Source of the DNA: Pseudomonadota bacterium | Lineage (GTDB): Bacteria > Pseudomonadota > Alphaproteobacteria > SHVZ01 | DNA length: 64,000 nucleotides | Assembly: GCA_016195085.1 (NCBI GenBank) | Contig: JACQAG010000006.1 | Span: 62,001-126,000, forward strand | Direction: 5' to 3' | Shown here: positions 1 to 9,198 of the stretch, one piece after another | Layout: every line of letters begins with the position of its first letter | Position numbering within the stretch: the first letter of the stretch is position 1 | Translations under genes and position numbers: made by a program | Notes under the pieces: generated by a model | What the model saw: only the letters and a program-made list of their open reading frames with translations | What the model was told of the DNA's origin: nothing | Databases searched by the model: none

Positions 1-320
1 TGGTCGATCTCAGGCCGAAAGGGCTCACCGGCAAGGCTGCCGAGGCTTCGCTCGAGCGCGCCGGCATGACCTGCAACAAGAACGGCATCCCGTTCGATCC
101 GGAGAAGCCGACAATCACCTCCGGCATCCGACTGGGGACGCCGGCGGCCACCACACGCGGCTTCGGACCGGCGGAATTTCGCCTGGTCGGCGGGCTGATC
201 GGCGATGTACTTGACGGATTGGCGCGAAATCCGAACGACAATGCAGCAACCGAGGCTCGGGCGCGGGCTCGGGTGACCGAGCTCTGCGATCGGTTCCCGA
301 TCTATCCGATCCTGCCTTAG
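1..320 (+). CDS. glyA: Serine hydroxymethyltransferase, C-terminal part (5' end outside window)
   Basis: The first complete codon is at position 3 and the frame stays open to a TAG at 318-320, giving about 105 residues. They match the C-terminal domain of the PLP enzyme that converts serine and tetrahydrofolate to glycine and methylene-THF in the cytosol. Recognisable family motifs are NKNGIPFD and [16 protein letters not shown], the latter holding the conserved arginine that binds the substrate carboxylate. The 5' two thirds, including the PLP lysine, lies outside the window. nrdR follows 29 bp downstream on the same strand, the usual alphaproteobacterial order glyA-nrdR-ribD. Nothing looks damaged. 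Confidence 0.95.
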   Translation, partial: VDLRPKGLTGKAAEASLERAGMTCNKNGIPFDPEKPTITSGIRLGTPAATTRGFGPAEFRLVGGLIGDVLDGLARNPNDNAATEARARARVTELCDRFPIYPILP

Positions 321-349
321 CTCGGGGTTGTTAGGAGAGGAGGGGGGCG

Positions 350-808
350 ATGCGCTGTCCGTTTTGCGGGCACGAGGATACGCAGGTCAAAGACTCGCGG
401 CCGACGGAGGATAATTCCGCCATCCGGAGGCGGCGGTTCTGCACGGCTTGTGGCTCACGCTTCACCACCTTCGAACGTGTGCAGCTGCGGGAGCTCACGG
501 TCGTCAAGAAGAACGGCAAGCGGGCGCCCTTCGATCGCGACAAGCTCGCGCGCTCGATGCAGGTGGCTCTGCGCAAGCGTCCTGTCGATCCCGACCGCCT
601 CGAGCGAGTCATCAACTCGATCGTGCGCAGGCTGGAAAGCATGGGCGAGAGCGAGATCCAGTCGCAAGTGATCGGCGAACTGGTGATGGACGCGCTCGCC
701 AATCTCGATCCCGTCGCCTACGTGCGGTTCGCATCGGTTTATCGCAACTTCCGGGAAGCGAAGGACTTCGAAGACTTCTTGGGCAAGCTCGGCGGCGATG
801 CCACCTAG
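350..808 (+). CDS. nrdR: Transcriptional repressor NrdR
   Basis: NrdR represses ribonucleotide reductase genes by sensing ATP/dATP. The 152-aa product has the family length. An N-terminal zinc ribbon carries C3, C6, C31 and C34 (CPFCGHED and CTACGSRF), followed by a basic patch and an ATP-cone domain at about residues 49-136. The ATG at 350 follows a GGAGAGGAGGGG Shine-Dalgarno stretch. The stop codon runs into a strong hairpin (808-834) that probably ends the transcript. It lies between glyA and the riboflavin genes, as in many alphaproteobacteria; its targets (nrd genes) are not in this window. Confidence 0.95.
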   Translation: MRCPFCGHEDTQVKDSRPTEDNSAIRRRRFCTACGSRFTTFERVQLRELTVVKKNGKRAPFDRDKLARSMQVALRKRPVDPDRLERVINSIVRRLESMGESEIQSQVIGELVMDALANLDPVAYVRFASVYRNFREAKDFEDFLGKLGGDAT

Positions 809-834
809 TACCGACTTTCGTAGAAGGTCGGTAC
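808..834 (+). terminator. Hairpin at nrdR stop, probable terminator
   Basis: GTACCGACTTTC at 808-819 pairs with GAAGGTCGGTAC at 823-834 around a 3-nt loop, giving a 12-bp stem with one G-U pair. It starts on the last base of the nrdR stop codon. It is followed by AAATCG rather than a T run, so it is not a textbook intrinsic terminator, but its position and strength fit 3'-end formation or RNA protection. Confidence 0.5.
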
Positions 835-850
835 AAATCGGCTTAGGCAA

Positions 851-913
851 GTACCTGATTCACGCGCAAATTCGTGAGTCGACCACGGCCCACGAATTTG
901 CGCGATCCGGTAC
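851..913. repeat. Perfect 14-bp inverted repeat, nested in a weaker one, before ribD
   Basis: CGCGCAAATTCGTG at 863-876 is repeated exactly as its reverse complement at 891-904, with 14 nt between them. An outer GTACC (851-855) / GGTAC (909-913) pair encloses it. GANTC sites sit at 857-861 (GATTC) and 876-880 (GAGTC). The ribD start is 10 bp further on, so this occupies its leader. Related single copies occur after eno (28800-28852). It could be an operator, an attenuating hairpin or a member of a dispersed intergenic repeat family; no FMN riboswitch consensus is visible here. Confidence 0.6.
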
Positions 914-922
914 TGGGCGGTA

Positions 923-2026
923 ATGACGGCCTCCGATCGGGACTACATGGCTGGGGCGCTCGCGCTGGCACGGCGCGGGCGTGGACGCGTGTGGCCGAAC
1001 CCGACGGTTGGCGCGGTCCTGGTCAAAGACGGTCGGGTGGTTGGGCGCGGCTGGACGCAGCCGGGCGGCCGGCCGCATGCGGAGACCGAGGCGCTCCGCC
1101 GGGCGGGGCCGGCGGCCCGCGGCGCGACGATCTACGTAACCCTGGAGCCCTGCGCCCATCATGGCAAGACGCCGCCCTGCGCCGATGCGCTGGTCGAGGC
1201 AGGGATCGCGCGCGCCGTGGTGGCGCTCGAGGATCCCGACCCGCGCGTGTCCGGCCGCGGCATGGCCAGGCTGCAGCAGGCTGGCATACCGGTTGACGTA
1301 GGCCTGGGCGAGGCCGAGGCGAAGGAGATCAATCTCGGCTTCCTGACCCGGCTCGCCATCGGCCGGCCGATGGTGACGCTCAAGATCGCCACCACGCTCG
1401 ACGGACGCATCGCCACCCATAGCGGCGAGAGCCGCTGGATTTCCGGCGAGCCGGCCCGTGCGCTGGCGCATGCGCTTCGCGCCAATCACGACGCGGTCCT
1501 GGTCGGGGTCGGCACGGCTTTGATCGACGATCCGTTGCTCACCTGCCGCCTGCCGGGCCTCGCCCAGGACTCCCCGGTGCGCATCGTCGTCGACGGTCAT
1601 TTGCGCCTGCCGCTCACCAGCGCGCTTGCCGCCTCCGCTACGACGACGCCGACCTGGATCGCCTGCCTGGAGAACGCCGACCGCCATCGCAAAGAAGCCT
1701 TCCGCGATTGCGGCGTCGACATCATTCAAGCCGCCGCCAACGACGGCGGCCGGGTCGATCTCGCCGCCCTGCTGCGCGAGCTGGGCGATCGCGGCATCAC
1801 CAGGCTCCTGGTCGAAGGCGGCTCGCAGATCGTCGCCAGCCTGCTCCGCCTCGATCTCGTCGACCGGGTCGTCTGGTGCCGGTCGGCGCGGTTCATCGGC
1901 GGCGACGGCGTGCCGGTTGCCGCACCCCTCGGCCTCCGGCACCTTGCCGATGCGCCGGCGTTCACCCTGACCGACGTCGCCCGCATCGGCGAAGATGTGA
2001 TGGAAACCTATGCCCGGGCGGGCTAA
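923..2026 (+). CDS. ribD: Bifunctional riboflavin deaminase/reductase RibD
   Basis: RibD carries out steps two and three of riboflavin synthesis, deamination and then reduction of the pyrimidine intermediate. The 367-aa product has the two expected domains. Residues 1-140 are a cytidine-deaminase fold with zinc ligands H52-A-E54, C76 and C85 (motifs HAETEAL and PCAHHGKTPPCADAL). From about 145 there is a DHFR-like reductase with TLDGRIATHSGESRWISG and the C-terminal VEGGSQI motif. ATG at 923 follows CGGTA without a strong SD; ATG 947 is an internal alternative. ribE follows 12 bp downstream. Confidence 0.95.
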   Translation: MTASDRDYMAGALALARRGRGRVWPNPTVGAVLVKDGRVVGRGWTQPGGRPHAETEALRRAGPAARGATIYVTLEPCAHHGKTPPCADALVEAGIARAVVALEDPDPRVSGRGMARLQQAGIPVDVGLGEAEAKEINLGFLTRLAIGRPMVTLKIATTLDGRIATHSGESRWISGEPARALAHALRANHDAVLVGVGTALIDDPLLTCRLPGLAQDSPVRIVVDGHLRLPLTSALAASATTTPTWIACLENADRHRKEAFRDCGVDIIQAAANDGGRVDLAALLRELGDRGITRLLVEGGSQIVASLLRLDLVDRVVWCRSARFIGGDGVPVAAPLGLRHLADAPAFTLTDVARIGEDVMETYARAG

Positions 2027-2038
2027 TACCCGGGCAGC

Positions 2039-2626
2039 ATGTTCACAGGCATCGTCACGGATATCGGCCGCCTCGAACGCGTCGAGCGGCGCCAAGACGC
2101 AAGGTTCACGCTCGGAACCGGCTATGACACCGGCCTGATCGCGCTCGGCGCCTCGATCGCCTGCGCCGGCGTCTGCCTGACGGTCGTGGACAAAGGGCCG
2201 GGTTGGTTCGCCGTCGACGTCTCCGGCGAGACCCTGGCGCGAACCACCTTGGGCGAGTGGCGGCAAGGACTGGGCGTCAACCTCGAGCGCTCGCTGCATG
2301 TGGGTGACGAGCTCGGCGGCCATCTCGTCTCGGGCCATGTCGACGGGGTCGCCGAGCTGGTTTCGGCGGCGCCCGAAGGCGGCAGCCGGCGCCTGGTCTT
2401 TGCCGTGCCGGAGCCGCTCGCCCGGTTCGTGGCCGCCAAGGGCGCGCTGGCGCTGGACGGCGTTTCGCTGACGGTCAATGAAGTTGACGGAGTGCGGGTC
2501 GGCGTGAACATCATCCCCCACACGTGGTCCCACACGACGTTTCAAGAGTTGCAGCCGGGCAGCCGGGTCAACCTCGAGGTCGACATGCTGGCGCGGTACG
2601 TGGCGCGGCTCTTACACCGGGAGTGA
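2039..2626 (+). CDS. ribE: Riboflavin synthase, alpha chain
   Basis: This enzyme dismutates two 6,7-dimethyl-8-ribityllumazine molecules into riboflavin and a pyrimidinedione. The 195-aa product shows the two-fold internal repeat of the family: a first barrel starting MFTGIVTDIG and a second after HLVSGHVDGVAE at about residue 100, with SLTVNEVDG near the end of the second. Length is normal. Its TGA stop overlaps the probable GTG start of the next gene (GTGA at 2623-2626), so the two are likely translationally coupled. It functions with ribH three genes on. Confidence 0.95.
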   Translation: MFTGIVTDIGRLERVERRQDARFTLGTGYDTGLIALGASIACAGVCLTVVDKGPGWFAVDVSGETLARTTLGEWRQGLGVNLERSLHVGDELGGHLVSGHVDGVAELVSAAPEGGSRRLVFAVPEPLARFVAAKGALALDGVSLTVNEVDGVRVGVNIIPHTWSHTTFQELQPGSRVNLEVDMLARYVARLLHRE

Positions 2627-3774
2627 GCTCTTTGTCGCAGTCCGCCGCCTTGGCCACGCTCTACAAGGGCGCGCTCTCCAACATCGAGGAAGTGGTCGAG
2701 GAGGCACGTCAAGGCCGCATGTTCATCCTTATCGACGATGAAGATCGGGAGAACGAGGGCGACCTGATCATCCCGGCCGAGAAAGCCACGCCGGAGGCCA
2801 TCAACTTCATGGCCCGCTATGGCCGCGGCCTCATCTGCCTGGCGCTCACGCGCGAACGGGTCGAACGCCTGGATCTGTCCTTGATGCCGCGGCAGAACGC
2901 GACCAGGCATCAGACCGCCTTCACCGTATCGATCGAGGCGCGGGAAGGGGTAACGACGGGCATCTCGGCGCATGACCGCGCCCGCACCATCCAGGTGGCA
3001 ACCGATCCGGCAAAGGGTCGCGATGACATCGTCACCCCCGGCCACATCTTTCCCCTGGTCGCCCGCGACGGCGGCGTGCTCGTGCGCGCCGGCCATACCG
3101 AGGCAGCCGTCGACATCGCCCGCCTCGCCGGCCTCAATCCGTCCGGCGTCATCTGCGAGATCATGAAAGACGACGGCACCATGGCGCGGCTCCCCGACCT
3201 GGTGAGCTTCGCCCAGCTTCATGGGCTCAAGGTCGCCACCATCGCCGATCTCATTGCCCATCGCCGGCGCACGGAATCCACCATCCAGAGGCTCATGGAG
3301 AGCGTGCTCGACAGCCATCACGGCGGCACGTTCCGAATGATCATCTACGTGAACAAGGTCGCCTATGCGGAGCATATCGCGCTCGTCAAAGGCGACGTGG
3401 CGGCATCCGGTCCGGTGCTCGTGCGCATGCACGCCTTGAACGTGCTGGATGACGTGCTGAACGATCGCTCGCGCGATCGCGGCGGCGAGCTGCAAGCGGC
3501 CATGGATCTCATCGGCCAGGAGGGCAGGGGCGTGGTCGTGCTCTTGCGCGAGCCGCATCGCACCAGCCTCTCCGATCGGGTCCGCGCGCGCCAGGCACCC
3601 GGCAAGGGGCCCGAAACCGATCTCCGCGACTATGGCGTCGGCGCCCAGATCCTCATCGATCTCGGCGTTCGCGACATGGTGCTCCTGTCCAACACCAAGC
3701 GCACGATCGTCGGCTTGGACGGCTATGGGTTGAACCTGGTCGAGCAGCGGCCGATCCCGCGCCGCAAGGTCTGA
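2623..3774 (+). CDS. ribB: DHBP synthase with degenerate GTP cyclohydrolase II domain (RibBX-type)
   Basis: The product is 383 aa if it begins at the GTG overlapping the ribE stop (GTGAGC at 2623); the frame is open further upstream, but that part is a shadow of ribE. Residues 1-205 are 3,4-dihydroxy-2-butanone-4-phosphate synthase with acidic motif [10 protein letters not shown] at 39-47 and HTEAAVD. Residues 206-383 align to GTP cyclohydrolase II. In active GCHII the zinc site reads HSEC...RCDCG; here those segments read MHALNVLDD and [10 protein letters not shown], so all three cysteines are gone. This matches the known proteobacterial variant in which the second half is catalytically dead. 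A separate ribA must supply GTP cyclohydrolase II. Confidence 0.9.
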   Translation: MSSLSQSAALATLYKGALSNIEEVVEEARQGRMFILIDDEDRENEGDLIIPAEKATPEAINFMARYGRGLICLALTRERVERLDLSLMPRQNATRHQTAFTVSIEAREGVTTGISAHDRARTIQVATDPAKGRDDIVTPGHIFPLVARDGGVLVRAGHTEAAVDIARLAGLNPSGVICEIMKDDGTMARLPDLVSFAQLHGLKVATIADLIAHRRRTESTIQRLMESVLDSHHGGTFRMIIYVNKVAYAEHIALVKGDVAASGPVLVRMHALNVLDDVLNDRSRDRGGELQAAMDLIGQEGRGVVVLLREPHRTSLSDRVRARQAPGKGPETDLRDYGVGAQILIDLGVRDMVLLSNTKRTIVGLDGYGLNLVEQRPIPRRKV

Positions 3775-3785
3775 GGGGCGCGCCC

Positions 3786-4271
3786 ATGGTCAAGCGCGCA
3801 GCCAAAGTCTCGATCCAGACCGTCCGCATCAAAGCGCATGTGCTGGTGGCGATCGCGCGCTTCTATGACGACATCGCCGACGAACTGGTCCGGGGTGCCA
3901 CCGCCGTGCTGGCGACGTCGGGTGCCAGCTGGGAGATGGCGACCGTGCCGGGCGCCTTCGAGATTCCAGCCGCACTGCGTTTCGCCAGCGTGCGGCGGCG
4001 GCGGCGCTTCGACGGCTATGTGGCGTTGGGCTGCGTCATCCGGGGCGAGACCAGCCATTACGACTATGTCTGCGGCGAGAGCGCGCGCGGGCTGCAGGAC
4101 CTGGCGGTGCAGCACGGGCTCGCCATCGGCTACGGCATCCTGACCGTGGATACCAAGGCGCAAGCCTGGGAAAGAGCCAAGGTCGACCGCCTCGACAAGG
4201 GCGGCGATGCAGCCCGCGCCTGCCTGGCGATGGTGGCGCTCAAGCGGCAGTTTCGCAGGAGCCCACGATGA
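3786..4271 (+). CDS. ribH: 6,7-dimethyl-8-ribityllumazine synthase
   Basis: RibH condenses DHBP with the ribityl pyrimidine, the penultimate riboflavin step, usually as a pentamer or icosahedral shell. The 161-aa product carries the substrate-binding PGAFEIP motif near residue 57, the catalytic histidine in GETSHYDYVC, and a C-terminal DKGGDAARACL motif where the family usually has NKGxEAA. The N-terminus is basic (MVKRAAK). It is 11 bp after ribB and overlaps nusB by ATGA (4268-4271), so rib and nusB genes form one transcription unit. Confidence 0.93.
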   Translation: MVKRAAKVSIQTVRIKAHVLVAIARFYDDIADELVRGATAVLATSGASWEMATVPGAFEIPAALRFASVRRRRRFDGYVALGCVIRGETSHYDYVCGESARGLQDLAVQHGLAIGYGILTVDTKAQAWERAKVDRLDKGGDAARACLAMVALKRQFRRSPR

Positions 4272-4777
4272 CCGGGCCCGATCGCAATCTCGGCAGGCGG
4301 ACCCGAAGCGCCGCCAGGCTTGCCGCAGTGCAGGCGATCTACCAGATCGAGCTTGCCGGCGCCGAGGTCGAGGCGGTCGTCGGCGAATTCCTCGCCCACC
4401 GCCTCAGCCCCGCTACGGCCGAGCCCGAGGCGGCGTCCGTCGACAAGGCGCTTTTCGCCGAGCTCGTGCGCGGCGTTGCCTCCCGGCGCCCGGAGCTGGA
4501 CAGCCTGCTCACCCGGCACCTGAGCGAGAGCTGGGCACTCGACCGCCTCGAGCTGGTCCTGGCGGCGATCCTGCGCGCCGCCACCTTCGAGCTCTTGGCC
4601 CGGACGGACGTGCCGCCGCGCGTCACCTTGAATGAATACGTCGACGTCGCGCACGCCTTCTACGCCGGCAAGGAGCCGGGGTTCGTCAATGGCGTGCTCG
4701 ACCGCATCGCCCGCGAGCTGCGCCCGCAAGAGCTGGACAACGACAATCGCTCCCAACAAACCCGAACGGCTGGATGA
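4268..4777 (+). CDS. nusB: Transcription antitermination factor NusB
   Basis: NusB is an all-helical RNA-binding protein that, with NusE/S10, binds boxA and promotes rRNA antitermination. The 169-aa product is normal for alphaproteobacteria. Diagnostic pieces are the basic N-terminal RTRSAARLAAVQAIYQIEL helix, DRLELVLAAILRAATFEL, and VTLNEYVDVAHAFYAGKEPGFVNGVLD. Coupling to ribH and thiL is typical of the class. The reading frame ends at 4777, inside the 5' part of the thiL reading frame. Confidence 0.95.
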   Translation: MTGPDRNLGRRTRSAARLAAVQAIYQIELAGAEVEAVVGEFLAHRLSPATAEPEAASVDKALFAELVRGVASRRPELDSLLTRHLSESWALDRLELVLAAILRAATFELLARTDVPPRVTLNEYVDVAHAFYAGKEPGFVNGVLDRIARELRPQELDNDNRSQQTRTAG

Positions 4778-5741
4778 ATTCGGGCGCATCGCCCGGTTCT
4801 ATGCGCCCCTTGCCACCGGATTCCCCGGCGCGCTGGATCTTGCCGACGACGCGGCGTTCATCGCTTCCGTGCCGGGTCAGGATCTGGTGGTCACCACCGA
4901 TGCCTTGGTCGAAGGCGTGCATTTTCGCAGCGCCGACGCCGCAGATCTCATCGCCCGCAAGGCGCTTCGCGTGAATATTTCCGATCTCGCCGCCAAGGGT
5001 GCGACACCGTTCGCCTATACCTTGGCCGCGGTTCTGCCGCAGCGCGTCGGCGAGGATTGGCTCGAAGGCTTTGCGCTGGGATTGGCGGCCGACCAGGCCG
5101 AATTCGCGGTGCATCTCATCGGCGGCGACTCGACCGCCACACCGGGGCCGATCACGCTCTCCATCACCGCTCTCGGTCGTGTGCCGGCAGGCCGGGCGCT
5201 GTTGCGCTCGACGGCCAGGCCCGGCGACGTCGTCTACGTCTCCGGCACGATCGGCGATGGCGCGCTCGGTCTTGCCGTCCTCGAGGGTGAATTCGCCGGC
5301 TTGGACGCCGTTCACGGCGCCTATCTGAAGGACCGCTATTGGCTACCTCGACCCCGGCCCGGTCTGGGCCAAGCGCTCATCGGCCATGCCCGTGCCGCGA
5401 TCGACATCTCCGATGGGCTCGTCGCCGATCTCGGGCATATCGCTGAGACCTCGCATGTTGGGGCGGAGATCCACACCGACCGCATCCCGCTCTCGGCGGC
5501 CGCGAGGGTGGTCCTGGCGGGGCGGCCGGCGGCGATCGAACGCGTGCTCACCGGCGGTGACGATTACGAGCTCCTGTTCACCGCCCCGCCGGAAGCGGAG
5601 CAATCGATCGAGGCGGCGAGCAAGCGGGCCGGCGTCGCCGTCACCGCGATCGGCCATATCCGTGGCGGGGATGGAGTGCAGGCGCTCGACGGCGATGGCC
5701 GGCCCCTGCGGCTGACGGCCAGCGGGTACCGGCATTTCTAA
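4689..5741 (+). CDS. thiL: Thiamine-monophosphate kinase
   Basis: ThiL phosphorylates thiamine monophosphate to the active cofactor TPP. The family begins with LDEFGRIARFYAPLA, and motifs GALDLADDAAFI, VTTDALVEGVHF, GGDSTATPG, AIDISDGLVADLGHI and TGGDDYELLF are all present, supplying the Mg2+/ATP sites. The start is uncertain. The nearest ATG in frame is 4689, giving 350 aa and an 89-bp overlap with nusB, while homologues start near 4746-4773, where only non-ATG codons exist (ATC 4746, CTG 4770). The conserved part alone is about 325-331 aa, the usual length. Confidence 0.9.
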   Translation: MACSTASPASCARKSWTTTIAPNKPERLDEFGRIARFYAPLATGFPGALDLADDAAFIASVPGQDLVVTTDALVEGVHFRSADAADLIARKALRVNISDLAAKGATPFAYTLAAVLPQRVGEDWLEGFALGLAADQAEFAVHLIGGDSTATPGPITLSITALGRVPAGRALLRSTARPGDVVYVSGTIGDGALGLAVLEGEFAGLDAVHGAYLKDRYWLPRPRPGLGQALIGHARAAIDISDGLVADLGHIAETSHVGAEIHTDRIPLSAAARVVLAGRPAAIERVLTGGDDYELLFTAPPEAEQSIEAASKRAGVAVTAIGHIRGGDGVQALDGDGRPLRLTASGYRHF

Positions 5742-5789
5742 GCGCCCCAATCCGCTCCGCTCGCACGGGCGGCCTGGTAAGATGCTGCC

Positions 5790-6233
5790 ATGCGGCTGTT
5801 GATTCTGCTGGTGGTCCTGGCGGCGGTTCTGGGCGGTGGCGGGTTCGTCGCCTGGACCTTCTATCGCGCACCGCTGCAGGGTGTGGTGGAGAACCTGCTG
5901 AAGGCGAAAGAGCCGCCGAGCCTGCAACTGCTCCTGGAACCGGTTACCGTGCCTTTGTTCAAGGACGGGCAACCCGACCGCTTTCTCATCTTGGAGATGG
6001 TCCTGGTGGTGGCCGGGCCCGAGGGGCTGCAGACGGCAACCCGGCTCAGGCCGCGGATCGTCGATGCCTTCGTGCTCTACCTGCACGCCCTGGCGCAGCT
6101 CTCCATCGAGCCCGGCCTTACCGACCTCGACTTCGTCAAGCAGCGGCTGCTCATCGTCTGCGAGCGTGTGACCGGGCCTGGCGTCGTCCGCGATATCCTC
6201 TTCAAGAACGCCTTCGAGCGCCCGTTGCAATAG
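5790..6233 (+). CDS. Small membrane-anchored FliL-like protein
   Basis: The 147-aa product starts with one strong transmembrane segment (LLILLVVLAAVLGGGGFVAW, residues 3-22). The periplasmic part, with LEPVTVPLFKDGQPDRFLIL and a C-terminal VRDILFKNAFERPLQ, resembles flagellar FliL-type proteins: a strand carrying a positive element after a predicted V-x-P motif, then a long helix. No flagellar gene is nearby, so a flagellar role is doubtful, and similar genes next to thiL and hppA are usually only annotated by this domain. It may be cotranscribed with thiL, 48 bp upstream. Function is unknown. Confidence 0.6.
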   Translation: MRLLILLVVLAAVLGGGGFVAWTFYRAPLQGVVENLLKAKEPPSLQLLLEPVTVPLFKDGQPDRFLILEMVLVVAGPEGLQTATRLRPRIVDAFVLYLHALAQLSIEPGLTDLDFVKQRLLIVCERVTGPGVVRDILFKNAFERPLQ

Positions 6234-6304
6234 CCGGTCCGGCGCCGGTGTGCTGGCTGTCGACCATCCCGGCGAAGAGCCGAGATCCAAGTCCGATCAG
6301 CGGG

Positions 6305-6332
6305 TTGCGCAGGAGGATTTATCTGCTATGTT
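6305..6332 (+). promoter_or_regulatory. Candidate sigma70-type promoter of hppA
   Basis: TTGCGC at 6305-6310 and TATGTT at 6327-6332 are separated by 16 nt. The start of hppA is about 70 bp downstream. An inverted repeat CCGCCCG/CGGGCGG (6333-6339 and 6349-6355, 9-nt loop) lies immediately after the -10 and could form a leader hairpin or operator. The match to consensus is moderate. Confidence 0.35.
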
Positions 6333-6402
6333 CCGCCCGCTTCGTCGCCGGGCGGTATCTTAACCGCCTGGTTCGGAGATCTTCCTGGAGGGGTGAGGTG
6401 CC

Positions 6403-8511
6403 ATGACCGGTCTCTACGTGTTCATCATTGCCTGTGGGGGCCTGGCCCTGCTGTATGGCGCCTATACCGTTCGCGGCGTCTTGGCGGCGAGCACCGGCAA
6501 TGCACGCATGCAGGAGATCGCCCAGGCGATTCAGATCGGCGCCCAAGCCTATCTCAACCGCCAATACACCACGATCGCCATCGTCGGCGGGGTGATCTTC
6601 CTAGTGCTGACCGCGCTCCTGGGAATCATGGTCGGCATCGGCTTCCTCATCGGCGCGGTCTTGTCCGCGGCGACCGGCTATATCGGCATGAACGTGTCGG
6701 TGCGCGCCAATGTGCGCACCGCCGAGGGCGCGCGCCAGGGCCTCGCTCATGCGCTCAGCCTCGCTTTCCGTTCCGGTGCCATCACCGGCATGCTGGTGGC
6801 GGGCTTGGCGCTGCTCGGCGTCTCCGGCTACTACTTCGTGCTGCTCGGCTCGGGCGCCACCGGCCGCGCGCTGGTCGACCCGCTGGTCGCGCTCGGATTC
6901 GGTGCCTCGCTCATCTCGATCTTCGCCCGCCTTGGCGGCGGCATCTTCACCAAGGGCGCCGATGTCGGCGCCGACCTCGTCGGCAAGGTCGAGGCCGGAA
7001 TCCCCGAGGATGATCCCCGCAACCCCGCCGTGATCGCCGACAACGTCGGGGACAACGTCGGCGATTGCGCCGGCATGGCCGCCGACCTGTTCGAGACCTA
7101 CGCCGTCACCGTGGTGGCGACGATGGTGCTCGCCTCCATCTTCTTCCCGGGCGCCAACCAGCTGCAGATGATGGCCTATCCCTTGGCGATCGCCGCGGCC
7201 TGCATCATCACCTCGATCATCGGCACCTTCTTCGTGCGTCTGGATGCGTCCAACAACATCATGTGGGCGCTCTATAAGGGCGTCATCGTCAGCGCGATAC
7301 TGTCCGCCATCGTGCTCTGGCCGGTGACCGATTGGGTCATCGGCATGGGGACGACCTTCAGCTCGGGCGGCATGACCTACCCCGGGCGATACCTGTTCTA
7401 TTGCGGGCTCGTCGGCCTGCTGGTGACCGGCTTCATCGTGTGGATCACCGAATACTACACCGGGACCGCCTACCGCCCGGTTCGAAGCATCGCCGAGGCG
7501 TCGCGTACCGGTCACGGCACCAACGTCATTCAAGGGCTTGCCATCTCCCTGGAGGCGACGGCGGTTCCCGCGCTCATTATCTGCGTCGGCATCATCGCCT
7601 GCTACCTGCTTGCCGGGCTCTTCGGCATCGCCATCGCGGTCACGACCATGCTGGCGCTGGCCGGCATGATCGTCGCGCTCGATGCCTATGGACCGGTCAC
7701 CGACAATGCGGGCGGCATTGCCGAAATGGCCGATCTGCCGAAGGACGTGCGCAAGACCACCGACGCCCTCGACGCGGTGGGCAACACGACCAAGGCCGTC
7801 ACCAAGGGCTACGCGATCGGCTCGGCAGGATTGGGCGCGCTCGTGCTTTTCGCCGCCTACACCGAAGACCTCAAATTCTTCATCGCCAATCCGAGCCAGT
7901 TTCCCGGCTTCGTCGGCGTCAAGCTCGACTTCTCGCTCTCCAATCCCTATGTCGTCGTCGGCCTGCTCCTGGGCGGATTGCTGCCCTATCTCTTCGCCGC
8001 CATGGGGATGACCGCGGTCGGACGTGCGGCCGGCTCGGTGGTGATCGAGGTTCGCCGGCAGTTCAAGGAAATACCGGGCATCATGAAAGGCAAGGCCAAG
8101 CCCGACTATTCCAAGGCCGTCGACATGCTGACGCGGGCGGCGATCAAGGAGATGATCGTTCCAAGCCTGCTTCCGGTGCTCTCGCCGATCGCGCTCTACA
8201 TCGTCATCGGCGCGATCGGCGGCAAGGGCGCGGCGCTCTCGGCGGTGGGCGCGATGCTGCTCGGCGTCATCGTTACCGGACTGTTCGTGGCCATATCGAT
8301 GACCGCGGGCGGTGGCGCTTGGGACAACGCCAAGAAGTACATCGAGGAGGGCCATTTCGGCGGCAAGGGCTCCGAGGCCCATAAGGCCGCCGTTACCGGC
8401 GACACCGTCGGCGATCCTTACAAGGACACCGCCGGGCCGGCAGTCAACCCGATGATCAAGATCACCAACATCGTGGCCTTGCTATTGCTGGCGGCGCTCG
8501 CCCACGGCTAA
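6403..8511 (+). CDS. hppA: K+-independent membrane proton-pumping pyrophosphatase
   Basis: This 702-aa integral membrane enzyme hydrolyses cytosolic PPi and pumps H+ across the inner membrane. About 16 hydrophobic helices are visible. The PPi/Mg2+ site shows [18 protein letters not shown], then [20 protein letters not shown], and near the C-terminus [18 protein letters not shown]. The residue deciding K+ dependence is lysine (GNTTKA, K464), where K+-requiring enzymes have alanine, so a K+-insensitive H+ pump is expected from family rules. It is monocistronic, with an SD GGAGGGGTGAGG before ATG 6403. Confidence 0.97.
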   Translation: MTGLYVFIIACGGLALLYGAYTVRGVLAASTGNARMQEIAQAIQIGAQAYLNRQYTTIAIVGGVIFLVLTALLGIMVGIGFLIGAVLSAATGYIGMNVSVRANVRTAEGARQGLAHALSLAFRSGAITGMLVAGLALLGVSGYYFVLLGSGATGRALVDPLVALGFGASLISIFARLGGGIFTKGADVGADLVGKVEAGIPEDDPRNPAVIADNVGDNVGDCAGMAADLFETYAVTVVATMVLASIFFPGANQLQMMAYPLAIAAACIITSIIGTFFVRLDASNNIMWALYKGVIVSAILSAIVLWPVTDWVIGMGTTFSSGGMTYPGRYLFYCGLVGLLVTGFIVWITEYYTGTAYRPVRSIAEASRTGHGTNVIQGLAISLEATAVPALIICVGIIACYLLAGLFGIAIAVTTMLALAGMIVALDAYGPVTDNAGGIAEMADLPKDVRKTTDALDAVGNTTKAVTKGYAIGSAGLGALVLFAAYTEDLKFFIANPSQFPGFVGVKLDFSLSNPYVVVGLLLGGLLPYLFAAMGMTAVGRAAGSVVIEVRRQFKEIPGIMKGKAKPDYSKAVDMLTRAAIKEMIVPSLLPVLSPIALYIVIGAIGGKGAALSAVGAMLLGVIVTGLFVAISMTAGGGAWDNAKKYIEEGHFGGKGSEAHKAAVTGDTVGDPYKDTAGPAVNPMIKITNIVALLLLAALAHG

Positions 8512-8580
8512 GGGCGGCGGCGCCAGGATCGCGGAGGTTCGATCTACGGGAATCCGGCCGCTCCCGCGGTTCAGCCCCGC

Positions 8581-9066
8581 CTAGGGGCCGCTGCGCCCGC
8601 CGGTCGAGGAGTTGTTGCCGACGAAGCGCCCGAGATTGCCGAAAAGCTGCTGCAGCAGCGTGAGGCTTTGTCCCGCGGTCGGCGTGACGCGCTCGGCGAT
8701 CCGGACGTTTTCGGCATCGTCCATGCCGTAACGCTTGATCGAGGCGACCCGGCCGTCTCCATCGAAGGTGATCTGCACCACGTTCTGGTCCAGCACGTCG
8801 GGGTCGAAGAAGGCGACGGTCTCCGTGCGCTTGGAGATGTAGAACCAGACGTTGGGATCGAATGTCGCCATGCTGGATGGCGAACCCAAAGTGCCCGTCA
8901 CATCGGCCCTGGTGGCGATTCCGGGCTGAATGCTGTCGAGGGACTGCGCATCGGGCAGATTGCCGCGCGCATCGACGAGGGGCGTGCAACCCGAACAGGC
9001 AAGGCCCATGACCAGTGCTGGAACTGCCGCAATCGAAAAAATCCTGCGGCACGCGTTGAACGACAT
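8581..9066 (-). CDS. bamE: Outer membrane assembly lipoprotein BamE/SmpA family
   Basis: BamE is a small lipoprotein of the BAM complex that inserts beta-barrel proteins in the outer membrane. The 161-aa product from ATG 9066 has an N-terminal signal segment and a lipoprotein-type cysteine (MGLACSGCTPL). The following mature sequence VDARGNLPDAQSLDSIQPG with a TRADVTGTLGSPSS helix is the SmpA/OmlA fold found in alphaproteobacteria. The C-terminal tail (NNSSTGGRSGP) is low complexity. It is divergent from the cytochrome chaperone gene; the 132-bp gap between the starts must hold both promoters. Confidence 0.88.
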   Translation of the reverse strand: MSFNACRRIFSIAAVPALVMGLACSGCTPLVDARGNLPDAQSLDSIQPGIATRADVTGTLGSPSSMATFDPNVWFYISKRTETVAFFDPDVLDQNVVQITFDGDGRVASIKRYGMDDAENVRIAERVTPTAGQSLTLLQQLFGNLGRFVGNNSSTGGRSGP

Positions 9067-9198
9067 CGATCCCCCTGGGACTCGCGGGGGGCGCCGGGCA
9101 TCGGATTGACCCCCTCTGTCCATGCGCCCATTTTCAGCCCTAGTTGATCCGCCCGGCGCCTGTTGTCAACATCGACCTTCGCCAGGGGGAAGAACCCG

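Noticed and set aside
809-922. FMN riboswitch before ribD
   Set aside because: None of the conserved RFN-element segments (such as GGGGCAGGGTGAAATTCCC) are seen; only simple palindromes.
860-2545. 561-aa minus-strand open frame
   Set aside because: It lies antisense to ribD and ribE, is rich in Arg/Ala/Gly/Asp as expected from GC-rich antisense frames, and has no domain signature.
6601-8382. 593-aa minus-strand open frame
   Set aside because: Antisense to hppA with His/Asp/Gly-rich low-complexity content; a codon-bias shadow.
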